A model generated the notes under the pieces. That model saw nothing but the letters and a program-made list of their open reading frames with translations. It ran no database searches and was not told the DNA's origin. Source: Xanthoparmelia taractica (taxonomy: Eukaryota > Ascomycota > Lecanoromycetes > Lecanorales > Parmeliaceae). Taken from it: 64,000 nt of DNA. The DNA lies in the NCBI GenBank assembly GCA_033085395.1, contig JANQBS010000145.1, positions 1 to 64,000 on the forward strand, read 5' to 3'. Positions 9,982 through 20,299 of this stretch are shown here, one piece after another. A program made the position numbers and the translations under genes. The first letter of the stretch is position 1. Every line of letters starts with the position of its first letter.

Positions 9982-10467
9982 CTATTGAACTCTTCGCCCT
10001 TGTAAATTTGCTTTGTCTCCGATCAAAGCTGCCATGTAGATGCCTTCAGGTATAAAAGGCCTCCAGTAATCCCCTTGATACTTTATGTTCCATTCCTTGT
10101 TAGGGAAATACATGTCCGGCCTAATGTTCATAAATGGTCCTTTCAGCGAGGCCTGGTTGGGGGCTTGGTTCATGGCCTCGAGTGTTGCCTGCTCCCATTT
10201 TGTTCGTTTTGATCCTTTTTCTAGAACTCGATCAATCCATCTTAGCGCCCCATCGTGGAACCTGGTTCGACCCTCTGGCTCTGACACAGTCGTATCAGGA
10301 TTGAGTGCCACGATCGTGTTGAGTAAAGCTCTCCGCGAGCTTAGTTTGGTTGTATATCGCTTGATCTGGATACCAATAAAGGACTCGCACCACTTCTTAG
10401 TTTCCTCGGGGCTGGGATCACATATCAAAAGGCCAGGCATGTCCGGCTGTTGCAAGAAAGACAGCAT
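9982..10467 (-). CDS. Hypothetical protein, probably a partial gene
   Basis: This is an open frame of 161 codons from ATG at 10467. The frame is also open about 23 codons further upstream, to a TAA, so the ATG may be internal to an exon. I do not recognise the family. The sequence is soluble-looking and Trp/Pro-rich near the end (DYWRPFIPEGIYMAALIG), with no signal peptide or membrane segment. It lies between HET relics and a long gene-free stretch, so it may be the surviving exon of a decayed gene. Opposite-strand reading in the same interval looks random. Confidence 0.4.
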   Translation of the reverse strand: MLSFLQQPDMPGLLICDPSPEETKKWCESFIGIQIKRYTTKLSSRRALLNTIVALNPDTTVSEPEGRTRFHDGALRWIDRVLEKGSKRTKWEQATLEAMNQAPNQASLKGPFMNIRPDMYFPNKEWNIKYQGDYWRPFIPEGIYMAALIGDKANLQGRRVQ

Positions 10468-12935
10468 TAACCCAAACTCCGGACGTCGTGAGATCTGGTT
10501 GAATGCAGATGAGATTTTGCTCGCTCGGGAACGTTACCCCTTTGCTGAAATGCTTTCAACGGTATTGCATGAAATGTGGTGAGTTCTATCACTGCTACTC
10601 TCTCATTTCCCAAAAACACCATCTTTTTGCAGTAGCTGACTAGAGGTAGCCACGCATATGAGGTCACTCAAGTCAGGCCAGAGCAGCGTGAGAGGCCCCC
10701 CCACGGGCCTCATTTCGGTACAAAGATGCGAGCGGTGGATTACAGAATGTATCATCTAACGGGCTTGAGAGCGATTAGTGCGAGCGAGCATTATTAAGCC
10801 TACGAATGCGTATGATAAGGTCATTGTTCGGGAGAGTAAGACAAGACAGTCCCAAGCGGCAAACGGTTGCCTTCTTTTCGGCAGAAATGGCTGGTATATG
10901 CTCACAATTCTCTCAACTTCGTAACACCCCAGGGCATGGTCTGGTATGCTGAGGCCGCCGAGCGCTCGTCTTCAACAATGGAATGTAGTGAAGGCCTTGG
11001 CTTTTAGCTTATCTTAGTTTCCTAGCTATCGGCAAATAGTAAATAGCACTGCCTTCCGAAATCTTCACCTACACCTTTTCCGGCCATGACTCCAATTGCT
11101 CTCTTCGATAAAATCAAAATGTACCAGCTCATTGTTTTAAGTATGTTCTGTGGTTTCAATTTTCTATCGTTGACAAGAGTCGTGGTCAATCCAATCTCCA
11201 TCTCAACACCAACGAGCAACGTTCACAGCATTCTGCTTAGACAGAGAAAATAACTTACCCTTCTGGCAAAAGAGACGTTAGAGTCCTACGTACTCCGAGC
11301 CAATCAAGCGGTCATTCCTAGCCAATGCTAATGTCGGGTACTCTGTTCCATGGCTAGTCACATGGCTCGAGCTCGGAAAATAGCCAAGTGGACTTTGGGA
11401 ATGCGGCATTTTCGCGTATCAGCATAGATTCGGGTACATCGGGCATAGTTCTTGGCGAACGAAAAAGGACCCTCGCCAAGGTAAGAGCAACAGCAAGCCA
11501 GACAGATCAACGCTGGGCGCCATCGCTGCCGCTTCTAGACAGCTGTACGTGAACTGATGATACTACTCCTTCCAACGTTCTTTGGAACTCATCTTACGTA
11601 ACAAGTAGAAAATCATATTTTCCCTCGGCTTGCTTGACCAACATAATTCTCGCATTTTAGATAGTCACTAATTCCCGTCATTCGTGGACAGCTTCTGGCG
11701 ACAATGCATCGCTACGCAGCCCCCATGCTCACGTGCATGGCTTCACTTTGGTGTGATAAGAAGTTCATGGCATGGGCTGAAGACTGTACGATTTTTGGCC
11801 TTATGATTCAGTCTAGCTATCACCGATTGGCGGATGGCTTCTAGATTTGAGTCAACAACTACCACATGATTAGGTTCGGCATTGCTGAAACCGCGTGGCA
11901 CGACTGTCAACTTCAACGTGGGTCTGACATTGATGAACCTTGTTATATCCAACTACCTGTGCCGATCTGAAGTTCTGTAAGTGCCATCTTGGCCTAGTAA
12001 GTCTGGCTCGGTACTTAGCGTTACTCTTGCTCTCCAAAATCCAACATCTTGGCGCGGGAGTATCCACCAACCGATGCCAACTCTATGACCTCGGCGAAGA
12101 CTTGATTGGTGATTATATCCGCGCCGGGCTCTTCTTTCGGGCGGCCACAAGTAGGATTGCAGCGCTCAAAGTTGCCGCCAAGTTCGTGCGGCACCGCCAT
12201 GTTTCATATAAGGTAGAATTTACTTTATATCGAACAATCCAGAAGCTTGCGCAGCTCTACTTTAAAAAACGCTTGGGGAACAAGCTCACCGGGAAAAGGG
12301 CTGTGTCCTGTGTTGGCAATGCTGAACCACTCCGTTTGTAACAACATCCCGCATCTACGAATTCTCATCTTTCAATTTCGTGCACGTCATCAAATTAGAG
12401 GCCTTGAATTAGCAAGACGGCAGGTTACCTTAAGAAGCTAACAGTAAATTTTTACCACAGACTCTCCCTACATGAATCCGGGCAGCATCATGCTCCGGGC
12501 AAATCTGCTTTTTGAGGGTACACATTCAAAACACGTTATGGTATCTTAGATCTCCTTGGGTCTTGACATGTGCTTACGAAATCTGAAAAGTCCATGCAAG
12601 TCGAGCAGCGATTATCAATCTTGCGGCACAGGTTGGTTTCGCTTTCCCTTTCATGTCCTTGTAATTCTACACCACATACCCCAGGTATCTAGTCAAATGA
12701 TGGCCTAGGCTGTTGGATTGCGGAGAGAATTTACCCTCTGTAACAAAGTACCCCAGCTTCTTTTACCCCAGTTGTTGGTATGTCATTCTAGAGTTGGTGG
12801 TTCTGAAAGAGTAGAGCAAATCAGGAAATGCTTGCGCTCTGGCCATGATAAATGCTGAGGCTTGCCCACTACATATATGAACGTTTGATGTACCGATTGA
12901 CCCTGGGTCACGTTAGCTCAGAACTTCTCCATAGC
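10468..12935. other. Gene-poor interval, no supported gene
   Basis: Only short frames occur on either strand. A minus-strand stretch near 11750-12070 has a protein-like 69-residue frame (FINVRPTLKLTVVPRGFS) flanked by possible splice signals, but I could not join it to anything or recognise it. No RNA gene or clear repeat is seen. It may contain decayed genes. Confidence 0.4.
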
Positions 12936-13283
12936 ATGGATCTTATTACGATCTTCTTTCTTTGTACCCTCTGCCTCCACGCCGGCTCTTCGGCTATAGT
13001 AAGGCGTGATGTTACTGTCATTAGCTCTTTGAGCTCAAGTGCCACGAATAGAGGCCCGCATGGTGTGGTCTGTCCTGTCACCGGTGCTTGCTCTTTAGCG
13101 CCGATCCCTGCCAATCCCACTACTGCAACCACACAATCTTCACCACCATCCATCACTACTCAACCTTCTACCATCACAACCGCTGGAGCTTCCTCAACAG
13201 CAACTGCTGGTAGATGCGGGACCACCAGTGTTTCCACCATTCCTGGATGTTGGGGCACTCCAGGATGTGCATACTACCTGTGA
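12936..13283 (+). CDS. Secreted Thr/Ser-rich peptide, possibly the N-terminal exon of the next gene
   Basis: ATG at 12936 opens a 115-residue frame with a clear signal peptide (MDLITIFFLCTLCLHAGSSA). A Thr/Ser/Pro-rich stretch follows (TTATTQSSPPSITTQPSTI) and then a Cys-containing tail (CGTTSVSTIPGCWGTPGCAYYL is 22 residues in full; key Cys at four positions). The following gene at 13515-15406 lacks a signal peptide, lies on the same strand only 230 bp away and belongs to a family that is usually secreted. I therefore infer this may be its first exon (donor CT|GTGAGA near 13280), although no acceptor gave a clean frame. It could instead be a small independent secreted protein. Confidence 0.45.
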   Translation: MDLITIFFLCTLCLHAGSSAIVRRDVTVISSLSSSATNRGPHGVVCPVTGACSLAPIPANPTTATTQSSPPSITTQPSTITTAGASSTATAGRCGTTSVSTIPGCWGTPGCAYYL

Positions 13284-13514
13284 GAGAACTTTGTAGGGTC
13301 CGAATTTTAGGCTAGTAGCTGACTCTGAGCTCTGGTAGTGCGCGAGACCAGGGAAAGCCTGCTGGAAGTCCAAATTGGTGTCAATGTGATCAATATACAG
13401 TTCCACTGCTTACTCATACCACTAACGGGTTCGTTGTCCTGAAACCCCTTCCACAAACCTCTTCGCTACCGGCTCCTGCTCTCCTTAGCGGTTCCTTTCA
13501 TTCTTTCTAAACTC

Positions 13515-15406
13515 ATGCCTGCTGACATATCGCACGTGCACAGCAAGACAACCACCGACTGCGCGTATACCATCATGCCGACAGCAAACCAGCCATTAAC
13601 GGCTAGCTCACCTTCGTCAGCAAGCGCAGTATCATCGGCAAGCGGAAAAGTATCGGGCTCACCCTGTAGCACTGATAGTCCAAGTTGGCGGTTGACCCAG
13701 GATAACTGGGTGGATGCAAATGTCGACAGCAATCTGTACGCATGGTGGCACGGAACTTCCGACACTGTTCCTTCTGGGATACCACCAGCGCCCTTTACTT
13801 CCAACGATGCAGGCAAGAGTGCGTTCGGACTGGCACAACAGCTAGTGTCTAAAGCAGCCGGAATCCAGACCTTTCAATGCCAAATTGGCTCCGATCTGAA
13901 CTGTATCGCGCCTCAAGGGGACTTTTGCAAGTACCGCAAGTCTCGCATCCTGATTCATCAACTGCAATTCTGACCTCAAACCTTCCAGAAAACCTGCCGC
14001 GTTGGTCGTACTTTGCCTGGGTCGCGATGTCTGAGTTGCATCAAACTATGAAAGCTTTAAGTGCAAGTGCTTATTCGTTAATCTAGAGCCTTAAGGCCCT
14101 GCTGACATTCACTTAGAAAAATTCACACGATGCTATAGGACAGGCCCAGGCGCTTGCGACAGACCTCATCACAGAATTCGAGGTGGATCAAGGAAATTCG
14201 GCATTATACGATAGTCAAACAGCATTACAAATCCTGGGCTCAATCATTACCATCGCAGGGGTCCTAAGTCCTTTGCCAAAAGGTGTCGGGAAGACAAGGC
14301 CTGCTCCAAATGTCGAACCAAAGCCCCCGGAAGATGTGGCTGCACTCTGGGGTCTTGTGCCGGGAATCACTCTGAGCGGTGTCACTGGGGTTTGGGAACG
14401 CCTTCAAGATGCGAAGACTAGTGAGCAAGAAAAGGTCGGAGCTCTGGAAATTGTTCTTACAGCACTGCAAAACAATGTTTCGACTGTCATCGAACATTAC
14501 AATGACCATATGTTCTGGGACGCTGCTGGTGCAGACGACTTGATGCAGGTTACAGTTTCCCTGTTAGTATAGATCAACTCTCTGACATGTATTCTCAGGA
14601 ACCTGCTCTCTGGCGGCTTCTTCCTCCAACCCACAAATGTCTCGAACGCAAATGCGGAAGCCGCTTGGTCCAAAGACATCCTATCTCGTGTCATCAATAA
14701 TGTGTGGCGAGGTTATCCCACTTATGTCTCCTTCACGGATCTTGAAGACGACGACAGCCATTCCAAATGCAACGGAGACAAAGTCGGCCCACAAGGCGCC
14801 AAGTACTGCGCAGATGGTGGAGTCTACTACCTCAACAACTTCGCTAAAACTGGGCTGGGGAAGCCGAACGGATACGACCAGCTTCGTCCCCACGGCATCG
14901 ATCCCGTCAAGATTGTCTCAGCCTCTGCCCAAGCTTATATGGCGAAGGGTATCATAACCGGCACCCCACCCATCGGCGCCTTTGACGAAGTGGCAAACAA
15001 AGTAGTCTTGGAGAAGATTGGCGACGGCTCCGGTGACGATCTCCTTGGCTCATTGCCGGGTGAATGGACGCTGCCGGTGTGCGACCAAGGCAAAAACCAC
15101 TGGGTTATTGACTACGAGACCAGTGGTCCCTTCGACGACGCTGGCAACTTCCCCTGCGCATGCGGTGTCAACGGAAAGGAGACGGTGGACTTTTTGAATG
15201 CGGCAAACTTCGGAGCTTCCGCTTACGTCTTTGCAGGGTGGCCAATACTGAGAAACCAATGCTCAACGTTGCTGAAGAAAAAGACTGATGCCAATCCGGG
15301 TTGGGATGGCATTAATGGTGGACCGCCTGATACGCTGGCTTTTCCCAATGGCCTCTCGATACCGAAAGGGAAGGTCTGCGTCGTTGGCAAAATAAATGTA
15401 TGCTAG
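13515..15406 (+). CDS. DUF7872-like secreted protein, multi-exon
   Basis: Exons joined by frame: 13515-13930, 13989-14060, 14117-about 14544 (or 14562), and 14598-15406. Introns 13931-13988 (58 bp) and 14061-14116 (56 bp) have good GT/AG signals. The third junction is unclear: a GC donor at 14545 gives a 53-bp intron and keeps frame, while the GT donor at 14563 gives only 35 bp. The product reads LTQDNWVDANVDSNLYAWW, a Cys pair (FQCQIGSDLNCIAP), WSYFAWVAMSELHQTM, a hydrophobic stretch, LLSGGFFLQP, and a Cys-containing C-terminal region ending GKVCVVGKINVC. The order resembles fungal DUF7872 proteins, which are secreted and of unknown function; I assign this from memory and hold it moderately. 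N-terminal exon(s) may begin at 12936. Confidence 0.6.
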
Positions 15407-16613
15407 GCAATGGTAAAGGCCCCAGTTTCACGGATAGGGCTGCAGTCCCCTTCAAATCACCGCACCATCAGGCATCTGACAAGCGGCAAACCGACACTAG
15501 TTCTTGTTTGGTACAAAGCGAAGGCAAGTGCACATGTCCCACCACCTCTACAACGAAAGACTGGAAAGCGAACTCGAACGCGGACTTGGAAACTTCCTCG
15601 AGTCACGGCGAAGCGCTAAACAAACGTGTCAATTTTTGATGCAATTCAATAGTACAGCAGTATCACACTTCACGGTCTAGGAGAAATGAAATGAATGTAT
15701 GCGAATGATCGAAATGACCCATGTCTTCGCGCGATGTTAAGAGTAGGCGCTTCGCAATTGCATGCGCACGTATTCGAGAACCTGCCTGATCCAGCTCACA
15801 TTACCTTGTTCCCCCTCAGTCGGACCAGAGCTCAATTCACGCCTGTCTCAAGTAGCTGAAGGGTGCATTTTAGTCCTTGAACACCAATCACATTACTTTC
15901 AAGATCAGTCACTGAACGATATCAGCAAGCTGGTAGACTCATGTAGCATTGTTATCCAACCTCTAGACAGCTCACAAGGAAAAACGAAAGCGTGAGACAC
16001 TCTGGCTCAGAATGCTGAGATCGCACGCAGATACTGCCTTGAGAGCTTGTATAAGCGGGAAGACTGATGGGGATACAGAATCATACCAACAACCTGTGCT
16101 AAGTCCTTTTTCGAGGTCTCCAGGGTAAAAGTGTAGAATGGGACATGGTATGTTCCTCGAGAGATACAAGTGGATAAGCTCTGTCGTTTAGATACCTTAA
16201 GGGTTTTTGGTGTAAGGGTATATTCATCTGCGCCAGCCATTGTCGAGCAGGATGTGTCCCTTAAACTGGGTCTCGGTAGGCCTGACGCAAGTCTCAGCTA
16301 GCAGCATAATCCATCGGGAGGTACGAGATGATATAATCATTAGTAGCGTTCTGAAAGGCAGGAAGACGAAGGAACTTACTAGACCAAGCTCCCGAGCTCG
16401 GCCACTAAACTCATCGGTGGTACCGTCCAAGATACTAGGGATAATGAAACAGGCATGATAGCGCTTATTGTACGATGACAGTCGATTTCCTACCGACCAC
16501 TATGACAGTCACATGTGGGCTGACTTTGTTCTCTGTTTTGATAAGGAAACATATGCTACAGCTCATGAATATGGAGGGAGGGTCTCCGGGCAGAGCAAAT
16601 GATATATACATCT
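15407..16613. other. Intergenic interval with no supported gene
   Basis: The first ~250 bp continue as the likely 3' region of the DUF7872-like gene. On the minus strand near 16380-16470 a protein-like stretch (YHACFIIPSILDGTTDEF) precedes a good GTAAGTTCC donor. I could not extend it into a complete gene, so a decayed gene is possible. Confidence 0.35.
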
Positions 16614-17239
16614 CTAGGCCTCTGATGCGCCGCCATGCAAGTCCGGATCCGGTAGGATCGGTCCAAAATCTCCAGTCCCCACATGGCCCTTTTTGCTATC
16701 GAATACATCAAACGACGCTGCATAATAGCCAAACAAGCTAGTAAAGAGCGCGATGCCTCTCAAAGTCGGTACCAATGATGCGTACGTCATGCGCAAAGAT
16801 GGTGCGCTAAAGTCGTCCACATTGATGACGACGTTGCCGTATTTGTATACGACCGAATTCAGAGGCAGGACGCCGTCTTTTCCTTTTGAGAGGACAAGTT
16901 CGAAGATGGATCCGATGCCCTCGATGACACAAAGGTCAAGCTCCGACTGAGAGATTAGCCTGGAGAATCTGGAGAAGATGAGGCTCGTTGGGGTGCCGGG
17001 GATTTTGAAGGTGATGCTGTCGTTGAGCAGAGCTACGTTCTGCAGCGTGGATGCGCTTTTTGGTCTTTCTGTTGTTCAGCAGACATCTGGCCCGAGTGTC
17101 GCTAGTTTTCCATTACTTACAGCGCGTCTATTGGTTCAGAAGGTTGATCTGTTGCGACGTTGACGGGAGGAGCCGCTGTGTAAGCAAACATGCTGAAATA
17201 GGTGCTTAAGAGGAGGACAAGCAGAAATCGAGACGCCAT
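16614..17239 (-). CDS. Small secreted protein, member 1 of a local family
   Basis: Two exons, 17239-17121 and 17064-16614, with a 56-bp intron (GTAAGTAATG donor, GAAAG acceptor) in phase 2, give 189 residues. The N-terminus is a signal peptide (MASRFLLVLLLSTYFSMFAYTAA). The mature part has ITFKIPGTPTSLIF, then SELDLCVIEGIGSIFE, VVYKYGNVVINVD, a MTYASLVPTLRGIALF block and FDVFDSKKGHVGTGDFG near the end. I do not know a named family. Length, intron phase and layout (SP, linker, aromatic/beta stretch, a helix-like segment, then a conserved Leu/aromatic block before a Gly-x-Gly tail) match the genes at 17751 and 59660. It is divergent from the 17751 gene. Confidence 0.7.
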
Positions 17240-17750
17240 GACCTCGCGAGTGGCGAATGAAAACAGTAAGAGGGAAGAGAGAAGCAAAGAACCTGGGTGG
17301 GGTTAAGTTACAATAATGTGGAGAAACAAGTTGCCGATTACCTTGGGATGAATGAAAGCGACTTTGCGACTCGCGAAACGCGCAACCCCCAGTCTTCATC
17401 TGGATCCGGCTGTTGCAGACTGCCGGACCGTAATTGACGCAACACGATGTCTGATATATGGCAAATGTTGAAAAGTGCATAGTTGAAAGGTGCATAAGAA
17501 GATTCATCCCCGCATGGTCTCTGGCGAAGATCCCCCAGATGACTTTTTCCAATCAAAGTCTACTTCTCGTACACCTTGAATATCGAGTGAGATTGAGATC
17601 TGCCTACCACAGGTAGTCAACGCTGTGCACTCAGAGCCAGAGATAGGACTTATATGTACGATCGGAACCATCGCAATTGCCATATATCTGCATTTTCCGA
17701 GTGGTTCTTCGAGGTCTGATATCCATACAGGGACAAGACTTTTTCTCAGC
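17240..17750. promoter_or_regulatory. Divergent promoter region between two related secreted-protein genes
   Basis: About 510 bp separates the start codons of the minus-strand gene (17239) and plus-strand gene (17751). The interval has no convincing gene. Shared regulation is plausible from the head-to-head arrangement, but no specific site was identified. Confidence 0.4.
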
Positions 17751-18444
17751 ATGAAGTGGGACACACTTACATATACGGTTTTTGTTTTGCTCAATCTGCT
17801 CGAGGTCGTCCTTGGTCTCGCATCCGGACAACGCAAGCCAACTCGCAGTCCTACAATACCGATGCTTGGGCAATCTAACAGCACGTCTTTATCGTCAATT
17901 ACAGGGTAAGCCCACAGCAGTCCAGCAACATTGCTTGCCTTTGGAGGAAATTACTGAAAAGAATGCTAGGCCTCTCAATTCCCACACGTCGCCTCTAGAT
18001 CCGTGGACCTACCTAGGTCCCAAACGCACATACAAATTTTCCGACTATCGTAACCCTGGCGTCAATCTCGGCTGGCTGGCAACATTTCTCTTGACTTGCA
18101 TGGGCGACATCTTTGATGCGACGGCAACGCAGGGTTTCAAACCAGACGAGCCTTACCCCGACGGAGTCTACAACTGTTATTTAAGATACTTCTTTCCTCA
18201 TGGCAAACCGGTATTGTTTGCCCTCGAGATGAAAAAGACAGAGGCGCCGGACTGGTCCATGACCTTCTCCGATGTCGCGGATGATCTGGAAGCGCTGTGG
18301 TATGCTGCGCTATGGTTCGAAGGAAGGGCTACTGGCTTTCCGGAACTATATTTCGGAGTGTACGAAAAGGGTGCTTCTTTGCCAGTGTCGCGCGGCAACT
18401 TCAAATTTACGGTTCTTGATATGGCCAACGTGAGTAGCGCATAA
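17751..18444 (+). CDS. Small secreted protein, member 2 of a local family
   Basis: Two exons, 17751-17905 and 17970-18444, flank a 64-bp phase-2 intron (GG|GTAAGC ... GCTAG), giving 209 residues. The signal peptide is MKWDTLTYTVFVLLNLLEVV and on to LGLASG. The mature region has DPWTYLGPKRTYKF, LATFLLTCMGDIFDATA, PVLFALEMKK, SDVADDLEALWYAALW and then a tail ELYFGVYEKG. The PWTY motif, the Leu-x3-Leu-Trp block and the following G-x-x-x-L/E-x-x-x-x-V/W pattern recur in the 59660 gene. There is one Cys pair at most. Function is unknown; such proteins are effector-sized, but that is only an inference. Confidence 0.75.
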
Positions 18445-19637
18445 TTACAACGTATTATGATTGATATGTCCACCAAAACGGAAGGTGAGACAGACATAGT
18501 TGCGAAATTCCGCTATGGGATGGGTTGTTTCGCCACGGGTTCAAATGCCGTCAACTGAGCCTCTGTTGAAGCGAGTAATGGATATGGTCTGTAGGTGCCA
18601 GACCTTTCGATCTATTTGTAGGCGCAATCACGTATTTGAGTGCTATTCGTGCGACAACGCAGATATGGACAACGGGAGGCACTGAGCGCTTGCGTCTCCT
18701 TGGATTTGGTTAAGCGCCCAAGAATGACAAGTCGTCTAGAATGCATGGGGGAGGCGCCTCTTGCTATTGGACAATGAGTCGCACTTGGTCTCTTAGATTT
18801 ATCGCTTCCCAGAGTAACACCGACATGAATTCATGCATATCTCGGGTCTAGCCTGCTGCCGACTAGCCCTTGCACAAAAGTTCGCCGTTCTCCTTGATCG
18901 CCAGTAACTCCCATAGGATGCTGGCCGCGCTCATGGCTAGACTCTTGACAGGATCCTCAATCTCGGCTGCAGATCTAGGATCAGAACTTGCGGAATCGCT
19001 GGAGCAGGTCCGGTTTCCATTGGGGTATGTTCCGTATCCGGGGCTGTTCCGGCTTACGTTCCCAAGTATTTATCCTCATCGCCCGTGTGGAATTGGCTCT
19101 TCAGGTGCTGCTCTATACATTGCTCATATAAGAGACACGTCTTCCCTGTGCAGCCTCCGTGTGGGGTTACAGATGTCTTGTCAGGCCTACTGTCAATGTG
19201 CACATGACGGCACGAGAGCTAACGTCCTAACGCGACAGAGCATAAGGACAATGAGCGCCCAGTCCCGAACAACTCCGTTACCCCAGACTGAGACGTTCAG
19301 GTCAGTGGTTGTTGTCTAACAAGAAAGCAGACCATAAATCTACCCCATAGCTTGTAGCGATCGAAGTGCCTGCGTGCATCGGTGTGTAGCGAGAGAACCA
19401 TTAACGATTGGGAGTTGGCGAAACCTCTCCTCCTCAAACATGCTGTTGACCACAAGGCATGAGTATTCCAGCGCCACATCACCTGCTTCCGTCGTATTCT
19501 GGAATACACTCTTGTACATTGTTATATGGAGCATGTCCGCGTCTATCCACATTCTTCCCAAGACTCCGCCTCTGCCGACAACTACTGCGTTTGCCCATCG
19601 ATCATTGTATGGCTTTCCTCGGTCCTCCGCAGCAGTT
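18445..19637. other. Intergenic interval, possible Cys-containing relic
   Basis: A plus-strand frame at about 18870-19319 contains a Cys cluster (CQAYCQC) and could be part of a decayed small secreted protein. It has no supported start or splice structure. Otherwise nothing recognisable is seen. Confidence 0.25.
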
Positions 19638-20098
19638 TTAGTCATGTACAGCCTCCTGAGTTGACCACGGAAGGTGCAGGGCCAAAGTCTCAGCAAGCGG
19701 TGTACATGCTGTACAGGCTTGGGTATAGGCGTTGAAACCGCTATTGGGGGGATAGTCGGCACATAAGGGAACGAAGGAGCTGCACGAGAAAATTGAGTTA
19801 GTTTCAGGAGATACAAGCGTAACAATATGTTGCCTAAGATTTGCAGATCAACGTACTTAGAAGCTCTTAGGGACGCTGGGTTTATTTGCTCCTCCAGCCA
19901 ACGGCATTCTGGCAAAGTAGCAGATGAGATATCTACCGTGGGACAGGGTAATGCTGCGGGTGAGTGCTGGGTGCAGTCTTTTGCAGTGGGACAGTGCGCG
20001 TCGAAATCTTAGTGAGAACCGCGCGACAAGAAACATGGTACAGTAATTTATGCTAGTTCGGTAATTATCTTACGGCTAGCGTGGTTCAAGGTCCTCAT
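19638..20098 (-). CDS. Small Cys-rich protein, three exons (tentative)
   Basis: The supported core is two exons: 20007-19857 and 19779-19638, joined across a 77-bp intron (AA|GTACGT ... GTGCAG). The first reads DAHCPTAKDCTQHSPAALPC followed by SSATLPECRW, and the second VPLCADYPPNSGF, then TQACTACTPLAETLALHLPW. Eight Cys lie in about 100 residues, a pattern typical of small secreted fungal proteins. A possible first exon (20098-20074, intron 20008-20073) gives a 105-residue product but no signal peptide, so the real 5' end may lie further upstream. I do not recognise the family. Confidence 0.4.
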
Positions 20099-20299
20099 TT
20101 TTCAACAGGCGCAACATGTCAAACCAGCTCGGCGATTACTTTGATGTACGCTTCAACATTTCGCTTCTTTTACGTGGGGGTGATATCAGACTCGGGGAAT
20201 AGCATCAGCAGTCCAAGTGCATTTTCTGCTGTCGGCAAAAGGAGTATACTTCTGCCAATATTCACCATGTGATTCATTGTCACCCACACAGTCCTTACC

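Noticed and set aside
10085..10582. Plus-strand 165-codon frame
   Set aside because: Overlaps the minus-strand frame from 10467. Neither is recognised, and the minus one is more protein-like and ATG-initiated; both remain weak.
19340..19637. Minus-strand extension downstream of the Cys-rich gene
   Set aside because: The longer unspliced frame reads across an intron; after splicing, the frame ends at TAA 19638-19640.
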